Origin: Ascoidea asiatica
Taxonomy: Eukaryota; Ascomycota; Saccharomycetes; Ascoideales; Ascoideaceae
DNA length: 64,000 nucleotides
Direction of reading: 5' to 3'
Assembly (NCBI GenBank): GCA_001600695.1
Contig: BCKQ01000013.1
Coordinates: 1-64,000 of the forward strand
Position 1 is the first letter of the stretch; each line of letters starts with the position of its first letter. The notes under the pieces are model-generated. The model was not told the origin of the DNA and searched no databases. It saw only the letters and a program-made list of their open reading frames with translations. Positions 1 through 8,836 of the stretch are shown in pieces. Both the position numbers and the translations under genes were made by a program.

Positions 1-1
1 A

Positions 2-1640
2 AAATTTTCAAAAACACAACAAAAGTATTCTGCTCAAGAGAGAGAACTTTTAGATCTTGTTCATTCATTGATTTATTTTCAACAATATATTGAAGGGTGC
101 AAAATTATTGTTAGAACCGACCATGAATCTCTTCAATATATTAGAACTAAATCAGATCCTGGAAAAACAGTTAGGAAATTCTTTGAAATCATTGAACATT
201 ATGATTGTGATATTCAATATAAGCCTGGAAAACAAAATGTGGTTCCTGATTTACTATCAAGAAGAACTGATTTGGTTGATGAAAAAGCAAATGAGACATT
301 AATGGAAATTGATGAACTTAATAAAACTGAAACTCAGATCAAAACCATCAAATCAATTAAGGATTTGTGTGAAGTCGATCTTATTAGAATTAAAGANTTT
401 TTTCAAAATAAAGAAATTCCTAAAAATANGAGTTCTAAATTTATCTTTGCTAACTTTATTTTCTATGATAATCAACTNCATATTAGAATTAAAGATCGTT
501 TAGCTATTGTTTTAAGTGAAGATAAGTTTAAGGAAGTCTCTGAAAAAGTTCATCTTTCAAATGCTCACTGTTCCATTGGAAATCTAGAAAACATGGTAAA
601 TGAAAAATACTTTCATCCTGATAGTATTCTATTATTTCAAGATGTTATTAGAGTTTGTCCTCATTGTCAGCTTATGAAAAAGCCATCAGCTATTTCTAAG
701 ACATTAACTCCAATTCCTTCTGCAACAGCTTTCTCAAGATGGGGGGATTATATTGGTCCTTTTCAAAAAACTTCATCTGGAAATAAATTTTGTATTACTG
801 CAATTGATTATGGTACAGATTATGCTTATGCTGTTGCAACACCAGATACTGGCTCGTTACATGTTTTAAATTTAATTCAAACTATCGTGACTAACCATGG
901 TCCAATGAAAGAAATAATTATGGATAATGGTTCTGGTTTTGTTGCAAATAATGTTATTGAGAAATTAGATTCCTTAGGAATCAAATGTCACAGAACCACT
1001 CCATATCACCCAGAGATTAATGGTAAATGTGAGAAGTTTAATGGTTTATTCAAACAAATTTTATTTCATTTGAATGTTTCCTCAGAATGGGACCTCTTTG
1101 TCAATGCTGCATTAATTCAATACAGGTCAAGAAAGTCAAAATATGGGTTTTCACCTTACTTTTTAGCTTTTGGTGTATATTCAGGTTCACGCAGTAATAT
1201 GCAACCTTATGCAAGAGAACCTACAGATGCCGAGCATCAAGAAGCTACTGAATTAGGAGTCTTACAAATTCAAAAGCTAAGTAAAAAGAAAAAGGAACAT
1301 TCCAAAATTAATTGGAACATTGNAAATACCAAAAAGAAACTTCAAGAAGTTAAAGCAGTCATTAAAGTTTTTGAAGTAGGTGATTATGTTTGAAGACAAA
1401 CAGTTAGAAAACCCAAAGTAGAACCATACTATGATGTTCCGCATATTGTGACAAAGGTTTTTGNTAATAATGTTAAAAACTTTATACCTTAAACGATGCT
1501 GATATTAGAAATAAAGTAAATGGTAATAGATTATTTCCTGCTTAGACTGACAATAAGCATCCAATTAAAACGTTTTTCAATCATTCTCAAAAATTACTAA
1601 ATGGTGATAGATGAAAATTAACTACAATCTCNTGGGCCTT
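2..1640 (+). pseudogene. Ty3/gypsy retrotransposon Pol fragment (RNase H + integrase), decayed 3' end
   Basis: The reading frame is open from the window edge to a TGA at 1391-1393. It begins inside the RNase H domain: a YSAQEREL-type block, then TDHESLQYI and the YKPGKQNVVPDLLSRR end. An integrase follows. Its zinc finger has H-x4-H and CPHC (about 535-675). The catalytic core shows the first Asp in AIDYGTDY, the second in MDNGSGF and the Glu in NGKCEKFN. This order (RT/RNase H then integrase) is Ty3/gypsy. Translation continues past the TGA, then shifts frame near 1488 and meets a TAG (1543-1545) and a TGA (1612-1614), so the integrase C-terminus is broken. Several N bases lie inside the frame. 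The 5' part (gag, protease, RT) is outside the window. The element is a host-genome retrotransposon and probably inactive. Confidence 0.9.
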
Positions 1641-2045
1641 CGATTTGTAAACGTGGGGCTATTTGATTGTTAATCATTTTNTTCTTTTATTGGAATTGTC
1701 TTCGGCCATGCTAGGCTATTCTTAAACTTTCTAAAATTTNATAAATTGTTCTACGACTACATTTTATTGCGTTCTCCGAACTTNCGTGTGCATGTTAAAT
1801 NTACTAGAACGTTCTGGGTCNGCATNATTTATTNTTTCTTTNAAGTTNTGTGTGCATCTCGAATGTANTGGAATCTTNGTGTTTGTTCTTAGAATGACGT
1901 AGTGTCTTNTAGAANAATANTTTATNNTATTTNNTTTCTTAAGTATGGGAANTGAACTTTCACATACTAAATTTACAAATTTATTCTTAAGNTGGGTTAC
2001 CCGCTNNTATTTTCCACTAATATNAATAGGGCACTTANCTCCNNT
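1641..2045. mobile_element. Ambiguous-base-rich tail of the retrotransposon, possible 3' LTR region
   Basis: This stretch follows the integrase remnant and is peppered with single N bases, densest at 1800-2045. That pattern fits a collapsed multi-copy repeat. Its position is where a 3' untranslated region and LTR would lie. I found no clear TG...CA LTR ends and no second copy in the window, so the LTR call is inferred only. Confidence 0.4.
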
Positions 2046-3189
2046 ATTTTTTATATAATTTTTATATATTTTATATTTTAATTAACAATTGTTTATAATT
2101 TGAATTAGATATCTTCTTAGTAATAATTAGATATTTCGTTCGAACTACAATCAAGGGCAAGGGTGCAGCTCCGAAGCAACATGTGAAACATCCCCTTCCA
2201 CAAGGGTTTTCTAGAAGCATACCGCAAAAAGCTGGCTAATATTTCTAGGTCAGATGTCTGAGTCCGGAATCCTGCCGAAGAAGCTCTTAACTTGACTTCT
2301 TATATCAATAAAAAGTTAAGTTTCCTATTCTTGATTAGAATTTTTATTTACTTTCATATAAGTGTAAAATCCCTAGTGTTATCCAATATTCGTATTCACT
2401 GATTTTTATTCATGGAAGATTGTTTTCTAATAAGTTATAACTTCTGAAAAACTATTTATTTAGAGTCAGTTAACTTCGAAAAATATCCCTCAAAACTTCT
2501 CAATACTTGAGAAGTATTCGTCCTTTTTTATTTACACTAAATCAAAACCGGAATAACTATCAAAAGAATATTCTCAACGATATCCTTCGATAATCTTTTC
2601 TTGTTTTCTAGTTCTTTCTTTTTCTTTGATTTATAAATTATAATTACTGATAATTTTTTTACTATTGAATTGAACTCCCATCTATCCATAAAAGCTTGTA
2701 ATCCCCATTCAATATAATTCACTTCAACTTCAAATTAATTAAATCGCAGTCACTATCCTTCTGCAAATCCTTGAAAGGCTATAACCTTCTAATATTAATA
2801 GAATAGATTCTGATTAATGGTAATGGAAAAACTATTTTATATACTTAGAAAATTCTGTCTTAGACTTTCATCTTAAACTTTATAAACTTTACTCAAAATT
2901 CCCACTTTTTTTTAAAAAAATATTATCAAATAAAAACTTCATTTATTTTAGATAAATGATCAAATTATAAGTTTACCAATTAATATATTGTTTTTCATTA
3001 TTTTAGATCTGATCTAAGAAAAATACTTGATTTTTTCTATCAAATTGTCTATCTCCCCGCGTTATATTCATCATTTTTGATAAAATAGAGCTAAGTTGAT
3101 TTATTAATGATTTGTTTATGTTTCTCGTTCAATGCCTAAGCTGTTCTAATTCTCCTCAAAAGTTGGGATCCGGATTATGTTTTTAAAAG
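2046..3189. other. Intergenic, with a GC-richer block at about 2140-2310
   Basis: No convincing gene is seen. The block at 2140-2310 is clearly richer in G+C than the surrounding AT-rich DNA and could belong to an LTR, a promoter or a small RNA gene. A two-unit heat-shock-like site (TTCTAGAA) lies at 2209-2216. The rest is AT-rich with no recognisable structure. Confidence 0.4.
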
Positions 3190-3531
3190 TTCAAAATTAA
3201 ATTAATTTAACCAATAAGAAAATAATTAGAATTATAAAAGTAAGTAGAATAGTTTAGAATATTGAAATATTATGGAAATATCAAGGGATGAGATAATTTA
3301 GACAAATTTAAGTAAAATATTATACTTAAAGATGAGCAATTTGTAACAAATAAGTAAATGGAAACTTAAGTTAGTTGAATGAATTGATTAGATTAAAAGA
3401 TTTTAAAATAAAATTAAAAGTTTCTTGAAATTTATTAAAATTATTTATATAATTATATATATATAAGTTTGAAGTAATCCATTAATGAATTAAATCATAA
3501 CTAAAGCATCATTATTATATTGGATATAAAA

Positions 3532-3621
3532 TTATTTGCAACAAGATGAAGATTCACAAGATGAGCAATTTTCAGCACATTCACAAGTGGATTTACTACA
3601 GCAAGCACATTCTTTAGCCAT
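3532..3621 (-). CDS. Small Cys-rich metallothionein, arm A paralogue (29 aa)
   Basis: A 29-residue protein with nine cysteines (positions 5, 7, 8, 13, 15, 19, 22, 27, 28) in C-x-C, C-C and C-x2-C spacing, with no aromatic residues and Lys at the end. This is the hallmark of small fungal metallothioneins, which bind Cu(I) or Cd through thiolate clusters in the cytosol. It is the paralogue of the gene at 45248-45337 on the other arm. The two share the ECAC, TCEC and SCES/SCCK blocks, but this copy has an extra Cys at position 8 where the partner has Gly. The start is the only ATG. A TTGA/TTAA tetranucleotide tract lies just upstream (3658-3714). The reading frame is intact, so it may be functional. 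Metal specificity is not readable from sequence. Confidence 0.88.
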   Translation of the reverse strand: MAKECACCSKSTCECAENCSSCESSSCCK

Positions 3622-3657
3622 TTTTAGATAAGGGGGTTTAAGATAATTAAATAAGAT

Positions 3658-3714
3658 AATTGATTGATTGATTAATTGATTAATTGATTGATTGATTGAT
3701 TAATTGATTGATTT
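3658..3714. repeat. TTGA/TTAA tetranucleotide microsatellite
   Basis: About 14 copies of TTGA with some TTAA variants, directly upstream of the arm A metallothionein start codon. The equivalent position in arm B has a looser TTAA/CCAA-type run, so the tract has evolved independently. Confidence 0.9.
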
Positions 3715-3980
3715 AATGAATTTAAATGAGAAAAGACATAAAAAAGAAGAGAAAATGGTTAAATTTATATCATTTTTCAACTAGAAAAATTGCAAGTTTG
3801 TACTAATCAAATCTAATTCTTTTATTATCAATATCCAATTATTGTATTGTATCATTATGATATTTTTTTATTTACAAAAAAAATCAGGTCAGAGTTAAAA
3901 AAGATTTTTTAAAAGATGATTATTAAGTAGTAATTAACTTTATTTGGCAGGCAATGAGAGAAAAATATTTTAAATTACTT

Positions 3981-4048
3981 AATTTTATTCAATTTTATTT
4001 AATTTTATTCAATTTTATTTAATTTTATTCAATTTTATTTAATTTTAT
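3981..4048. repeat. 10-bp tandem repeat AATTTTATTY
   Basis: About seven head-to-tail copies of a 10-bp unit alternating AATTTTATTC and AATTTTATTT. The corresponding arm B interval near 44850 holds only a couple of units, so this is an arm-specific expansion. Confidence 0.9.
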
Positions 4049-4537
4049 AAAAATATAAGCGAAATGAACATAATCATTTAACCAATAAGATTCATCTCCT
4101 TCAAAGATATTTTTGATAATTGAGAACTTCAAAGGCAAAATTGGTGACAGACTAGATAAAAGGTTTGTTTTTTGATTACTTCTTTTCAATTCTTTCTATT
4201 TCTTTTAATTATTGTAATGACATTGAATGAATATTGATCCATTTGAAACAATCAGATAAAGAGTTTGTAGAGAGTTTGAAAAGAAGCTGTAAAGATTTTG
4301 TAAACAATTATCTGTTCTTGCGGATTGGGATAACCGTTGAAAAGAGTTCCAAGAGTTTGAACAGTTCAAACTTAGAAGAAGTAAAATAATCAAGGGAAAC
4401 GAACACTTTCTTTTTAGATTATTTCAGTTGTAATCTAAGAAAATTTCAGATATTTAAATGTTTTATAAATAATTTAGATTCAAAAGATAAAGATGGTTTT
4501 ATTATCTTTATCTTTCTCTTTATTTTTCTTCAAAAAA

Positions 4538-4667
4538 GCAGCATTTTCTGCTGTCGCTGCGTGAGGACCGGTAATCAGTTCCCCTTCACCAATGTTTGCC
4601 CTCGGACATTGCCACGTGCATTACTTTTCTTTAAGTTCTAGTCTCGCGAGGACCCTTTTTTAACAGG
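4538..4667 (+). other. Conserved GC-rich element, arm A copy; possible structured RNA or regulatory module
   Basis: This GC-rich block sits between the demethylase remnant and the metallothionein gene and is conserved with 44239-44374. It starts with a potential hairpin (CAGCA, TTTTC loop, TGCTG). It contains GGACCGG, TTTGCCCTCGG and CCACGTG blocks and ends with GTTCTAGTCTCGCGAGGACC followed by T6 (4656-4661). The end resembles a Pol III B box plus a T-run terminator, but no tRNA cloverleaf can be built and a good A box is missing. TTTTCTGCTG at 4544-4553 fits the fungal Ace1/Amt1 copper-response consensus as I recall it, so it may instead be a metallothionein enhancer about 0.9 kb upstream. 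The function is not established. Confidence 0.45.
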
Positions 4668-4954
4668 AACAAAAAATAGAATAAGAAGAGCAACCGATTT
4701 ATATACAATTATCCGCAACAAGATGTCAGTCTTAGCTTATAACATAATATATAAATATATACATTTTTATATATGCAACTATCTCTTGAAGATCCATAAG
4801 AAAACCATTAAAAAACTCTAATTATAAAAAAAAATATTTATCAAAACATTCAACAAAAGATCTACTTTAGACAACCTAAAACAATAAAATACATCCAAAA
4901 GATAAAAATCAACAAAGTTTAACAAAAATTCATTATTTTATGATATTTTTATGG

Positions 4955-5715
4955 TTATACTACATTAACCGATGAAAGTAAATCATTGACTTTATAAATT
5001 AACGTATGATATTCTTTAGCTTTATTATTTGAAACAAAAATATAATTATTTTCAAAACCTTTTTTTTAAATTTTCATTTCTCATAATTTTCAAAAAATCA
5101 TCTTCACATACTATTTTAGTTAAACTTTTCTCTTCTTTATCATTTTTATTTTCACTTTCATTTTCATTTTTAGTTTCTCTTTTTTGTTCTTGTTCTTGTT
5201 CTTGTTCTTGTTCTTGTTTTTTTGAAAATTTAGGTGATCTTGGAGGTGAAAAAAATCCAATTTTATTCATTGTATTAAAAGAATTATCAAAACTTAGCTT
5301 TCTTCTTTTATTATTATTATCATCTGTCAATTTTTCTCTATCTAATTTAATTTCACTTTCAATATTACTTTTAGTTCTAGTTGGCGTACAATCTGGGGTC
5401 GATATTTCATAATTTTTTCTCTTGATTTCCTTGGCTCTAACTTTCTTTCTTTCCAACCTTTTTAGGCTTATGCTTGATTTCTTCTTTATGGATTTCAATT
5501 GATTGTTCAGATTCAATAAGACTTTTTAATGTTTTAATTCTATCCATGATATATCACAAATTCCTTTATAAACTTCACAAATTATTTCTCCTTGTTCTTC
5601 ATTAATTTCTTGATTAATTATACTTTCATATAGTTCAAATTCAATAATGCCTTCAAATTTTTATAATATTTTAAAATATAATTATTAGTTTCTAGAGATA
5701 AATCATAACAATAAA
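4955..5715 (-). pseudogene. KDM5-like histone demethylase pseudogene (deleted and frameshifted copy)
   Basis: Reading leftwards, 5715-5640 encodes a fragment matching the ARID-region segment RIYYYDLFLEINNY of the intact gene at 40882-43896. It then jumps to the segment after the JmjC domain (partner near 43213). The deletion removes the PHD finger and the whole JmjC catalytic domain. The following part keeps the acidic, Glu/Gln-rich tail, with an open frame at 5052-5516. One extra A in a homopolymer near 5059-5066 (eight against seven in the partner) shifts the frame and ends it early. The old stop corresponds to 4955-4957. One Cys of the residual zinc-finger start is Tyr here. It cannot encode a demethylase. 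Confidence 0.9.
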
Positions 5716-5782
5716 TTTTATTATTAGTATTATTAAGTTACAGTATCACTAAAAACAATGGAAAATAGAAATATGTGATTGA

Positions 5783-8419
5783 TCATTTATATTTTATTGA
5801 TACAATTAAATTATTACCATAGTCATGTTTGAATTTAACACCCTTCTTACGTTTTCTTCCTCTTCTCCTAGTGACAACAATATCACCATTATCAACTCCA
5901 TTGTTAAAAAAATTATTATTATTATTATTATTAATATTATTATTATTATTGAATTCATTATTAATTGCAGATGAATTTTGTGCGTTGAAATTATTAATAA
6001 TTAAGCTTTCATCCAGATCACCTAATCCCAGAACATCATCATCGTCCTCATCTTCATCATCATCTTCTTCATTTTCATCTTCAAGATCTTCTTCCTCATC
6101 TTCTTCTTCATCTAATATTTTCAGACTTCTATTACTTCTTCCTCTTTTATTTCTATGTTTTATGGATGAATCTAATCCATTTGAATTTCCATAATTTTCA
6201 TTATTATTATTGTTATTAATCATAATTCCATTATTATTATTATTATTATTTTCATTATTATCATTTCCATTGTCTCCTTTTACTTTATTTCCAGAGTCAT
6301 TATTATTATTATCTAATTCATCATTTTCAATTTCTATTCGATCTTTATTAAATTTTTTTTTATTTTTAATTCGTATCATTTTTATATATGGTTCTTTTTC
6401 TTCTTCATAATAATCATAATAATCTTCAATATTATCATTTAATGAAATACCTCCAGGTAAAATTGAATTAGGTACTGGAGTTCTAAAAGTTCTTGGAATT
6501 TCATTTAAATCTGGTAATGTTGGTAATCCTCTTCTATTAAATACTCTACCAGCTGTTCTTCTTTTACGTCTACTTTCTCTTTCTCTATCTTTTTCTAATT
6601 TTTCTAATTCAAAAAAATCAATATTTTTTAAAACTGGTGTAAATTCATTAATTTCTTTAATATTTCTGAAAATATTACCATTAGATGAAGAAACAACTGG
6701 TAAAAAATGTCTTTTGATTTCTTCTTCTTTAACCATTTCTCCATTAAATTCATAACCAACTAAATATAAAGATTTTGTATATAATTGACATTGTTCTCTA
6801 ATTGAATGAGCAATAGCTGTTGTAAATTCAGGAGGTAAAGCTAATTCTGCAGTTAAAGTTTCTGCAAATTCTTCTGGATTATTTAATTTATTATTTAAAT
6901 CCCATTCAATTTGATCAATATATTGATTATTTGAAATTGTAATATCAAATTTTATTAAAATTCTTAAATCTTTTTCATTATTATCTTTACTTTTTCTACC
7001 AGGTATTGAAGTATCATAATTTCCATAATTATTATCGGTTTCATAAATTTCTTTTTCTGAATCTATATCTATATCCGAAGGTAATGAAAAGTTTTTATTT
7101 TTATTTGAGTTCTTATTTTTGATTTTATTTTGATTTTGAATTGAATTATCATTATAAACAAAAGAATGATAATCGTTAATTTGTTCTTTAACATTATTTA
7201 AAACAATATCATAAAAATTTTTATTTGTTAATTTATAATCATCTAATAATAAATTAATAAAATAATCTAATGGAATTAAGTCTTCATTTAAATTCCAAGT
7301 AAAGGTATCTCTTAATCTAAATTTATCTTTTTCAACATCAAATTCTAATCTTATCGGTATTAATTCATCATCATTGGTACTGCTATTATTAAATTTTTGA
7401 AATTGTTTAAATTTTGAAATATAATGATCATTAATTTTTGAAAAATTTTTAATATGTAAAGAATCAGAATTTGGTAAAATTATTGTTGTTTTTGTATTTG
7501 TAAAATTATTACCATAACCTTTATAACCATCACCCCAAATATTTTTTGAATTAATATTAAAATTATTTAAATTATTTGAATCATTTAAATTTTTTGAATT
7601 ATTTATACTTAACATTCTTTTTTGTTTTAATTGATTATAATATTGTAAATTATTTTCTAAATTTTTAAATAATTCAACATTTAATTTTATATTTGGATCA
7701 TCTTGTAAATTTTGTTTTTTATTTGGATCAAAATATTTAAAAACATTTTTATCACGATGAATAATTTGTTTATAAAATAATAAATCTGAATTTGGTTTTG
7801 AAATTTCTAAATAATTTTTTTTATTTAATTTACTTAAACTACTTATTTCTTTGAAATTAAAAGAAGTTATATTATTATTTACACTTGAAGTTGAAGATGA
7901 AGATGAAGTTTGATTTGGATTTGGAAGGGATAATGGACTTGAATTATTACCATTATTATTAATATTGTTATTACTCATTTTATTATTGTTAATATTAGTC
8001 TTTTTGCTATTAGTATTTATATTATTGATATTATTGATATTATTAGCATTAATAGTATTATTGTTAACGTTATTGTTAATTTTATTTAGGTTACTAATAT
8101 TATTGAAGTTATTTTGATTTTGAATTAAATTTGGATTTAAATTTTGAGTACGAAGTTGAGAACGTAGTTGAGCTTGAGCCCGTAGTTGAGCTTGGGCTTG
8201 GGCTTGGGCTTGAGCTTGAGCTTGTAACTGAGCTTGTTGTAAATGTAAGGGAAAACTACCTATTGGTACATTTGGATTAAGATTGACGTTATTTGAGTTA
8301 ATATTATTTAGATTATTTAGATTTATATTATTGTAAACATTATTGTTATTATTGTTGTTGTTATTATTGCTAGTATTGTTATTAGGTAACTGATTTCTAT
8401 TCATTTTAGTTTTATTCAA
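5783..8419 (-). CDS. SNF5: SWI/SNF chromatin-remodelling core subunit Snf5 (878 aa)
   Basis: Snf5 (INI1/SMARCB1 family) is a nuclear core subunit of the ATP-dependent SWI/SNF remodeller and contacts the nucleosome acidic patch. The N-terminal third (residues 1-180) is Asn/Gln-rich with a QAQAQA run. The family domain spans roughly 350-560. Its two repeats start at IPIRLEFD and LRILIKFD, and it contains the highly conserved PPEFTTAIAHSIREQ block. Next come an Arg-rich RRKRR segment near 620 and the diagnostic RTFRTPVPNSILPGG near 645. The length is close to S. cerevisiae Snf5 and far longer than the paralogue Sfh1, and the RTFRTPVP motif also favours Snf5. The C-terminus has an acidic tract (about 770-797) and a basic RRRGRKRKK patch, perhaps a nuclear localisation signal. 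The first ATG is used; the upstream region holds GC-rich sites at 8636-8712. Confidence 0.95.
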   Translation of the reverse strand: MNKTKMNRNQLPNNNTSNNNNNNNNNNVYNNINLNNLNNINSNNVNLNPNVPIGSFPLHLQQAQLQAQAQAQAQAQAQLRAQAQLRSQLRTQNLNPNLIQNQNNFNNISNLNKINNNVNNNTINANNINNINNINTNSKKTNINNNKMSNNNINNNGNNSSPLSLPNPNQTSSSSSTSSVNNNITSFNFKEISSLSKLNKKNYLEISKPNSDLLFYKQIIHRDKNVFKYFDPNKKQNLQDDPNIKLNVELFKNLENNLQYYNQLKQKRMLSINNSKNLNDSNNLNNFNINSKNIWGDGYKGYGNNFTNTKTTIILPNSDSLHIKNFSKINDHYISKFKQFQKFNNSSTNDDELIPIRLEFDVEKDKFRLRDTFTWNLNEDLIPLDYFINLLLDDYKLTNKNFYDIVLNNVKEQINDYHSFVYNDNSIQNQNKIKNKNSNKNKNFSLPSDIDIDSEKEIYETDNNYGNYDTSIPGRKSKDNNEKDLRILIKFDITISNNQYIDQIEWDLNNKLNNPEEFAETLTAELALPPEFTTAIAHSIREQCQLYTKSLYLVGYEFNGEMVKEEEIKRHFLPVVSSSNGNIFRNIKEINEFTPVLKNIDFFELEKLEKDRERESRRKRRTAGRVFNRRGLPTLPDLNEIPRTFRTPVPNSILPGGISLNDNIEDYYDYYEEEKEPYIKMIRIKNKKKFNKDRIEIENDELDNNNNDSGNKVKGDNGNDNNENNNNNNNGIMINNNNNNENYGNSNGLDSSIKHRNKRGRSNRSLKILDEEEDEEEDLEDENEEDDDEDEDDDDVLGLGDLDESLIINNFNAQNSSAINNEFNNNNNINNNNNNNFFNNGVDNGDIVVTRRRGRKRKKGVKFKHDYGNNLIVSIKYK

Positions 8420-8836
8420 TTAAGATATTATTATAATTATCAGATTATTTAATTCTCATAAACTTGGAAAAGTAATTATTTCTTAAAGAATATGAATATG
8501 AATATATTATATGAATATGAATATTGATTAATTGATTGATTGATTGATTGATTAAAACTACTTCGGTAAAAAAATAAGAATAATTTTGGTGTTGTTTTGA
8601 ATAAAAGAATTTTACAGGAATTGGTGAAAATACGCCACTGCCGGGCAGTGTACAGACATACATAACAAGCATAACTCCTGGCTGAGTCAGCAAAGGGTGT
8701 AATATTACGTCAGCAACAATAAAAGTAACTTTGTCTACACAGTATATTAATATTTATCTATGAATGTGAATTATACTTTTATATGTTTATATTTTTATGT
8801 TTATATTTTTTATTGTTCATTGAATGTATGTTTTGA
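8420..8836. promoter_or_regulatory. SNF5 upstream region with palindrome, Gcn4/AP-1-type and ATF/CREB-type sites
   Basis: This 417-bp gap between the ARG7 3' end and the SNF5 start contains an ATTG tetranucleotide run (8524-8554) and a GC-richer stretch (8630-8720). Within the stretch are a perfect odd palindrome CACTGCCGGGCAGTG (8636-8650), TGAGTCA (8683-8689, the Gcn4/AP-1 core) and TTACGTCA (8705-8712, the ATF/CREB core). The sites are seen directly. Their use as SNF5 control elements is inferred. Confidence 0.5.

Larger units (their letters stand above)
3190..5715 (-). repeat. Inverted segmental duplication, arm A (partner 43213-45735)
   Basis: The reverse complement of this segment is colinear with 43213-45735. 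Blocks in order are: demethylase C-terminus and 3' UTR, GC-rich element, AT-rich spacer, metallothionein gene and its 3' flank. The 3' flank blocks (for example CATCCCTTGATATTTCCATA) are recognisable on both sides out to about 3190 and 45735. At the other end arm A carries an extra block (5640-5715) that matches 41380-41450, so arm A lacks about 1.76 kb present at the intact locus. Most of the arm is diverged, but roughly 4830-5290 is almost identical to 43560-44030. Confidence 0.9.

Noticed and set aside
3190-5715. Arm A as a long terminal repeat of the neighbouring retrotransposon
   Set aside because: It contains host coding sequence, a metallothionein gene and 3' UTRs, and its partner is inverted 38 kb away, so it is a segmental duplication.
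8445-8693. 82-codon reverse-strand open frame upstream of SNF5
   Set aside because: It includes the ATTG microsatellite and the regulatory sites, and no conserved features are present.
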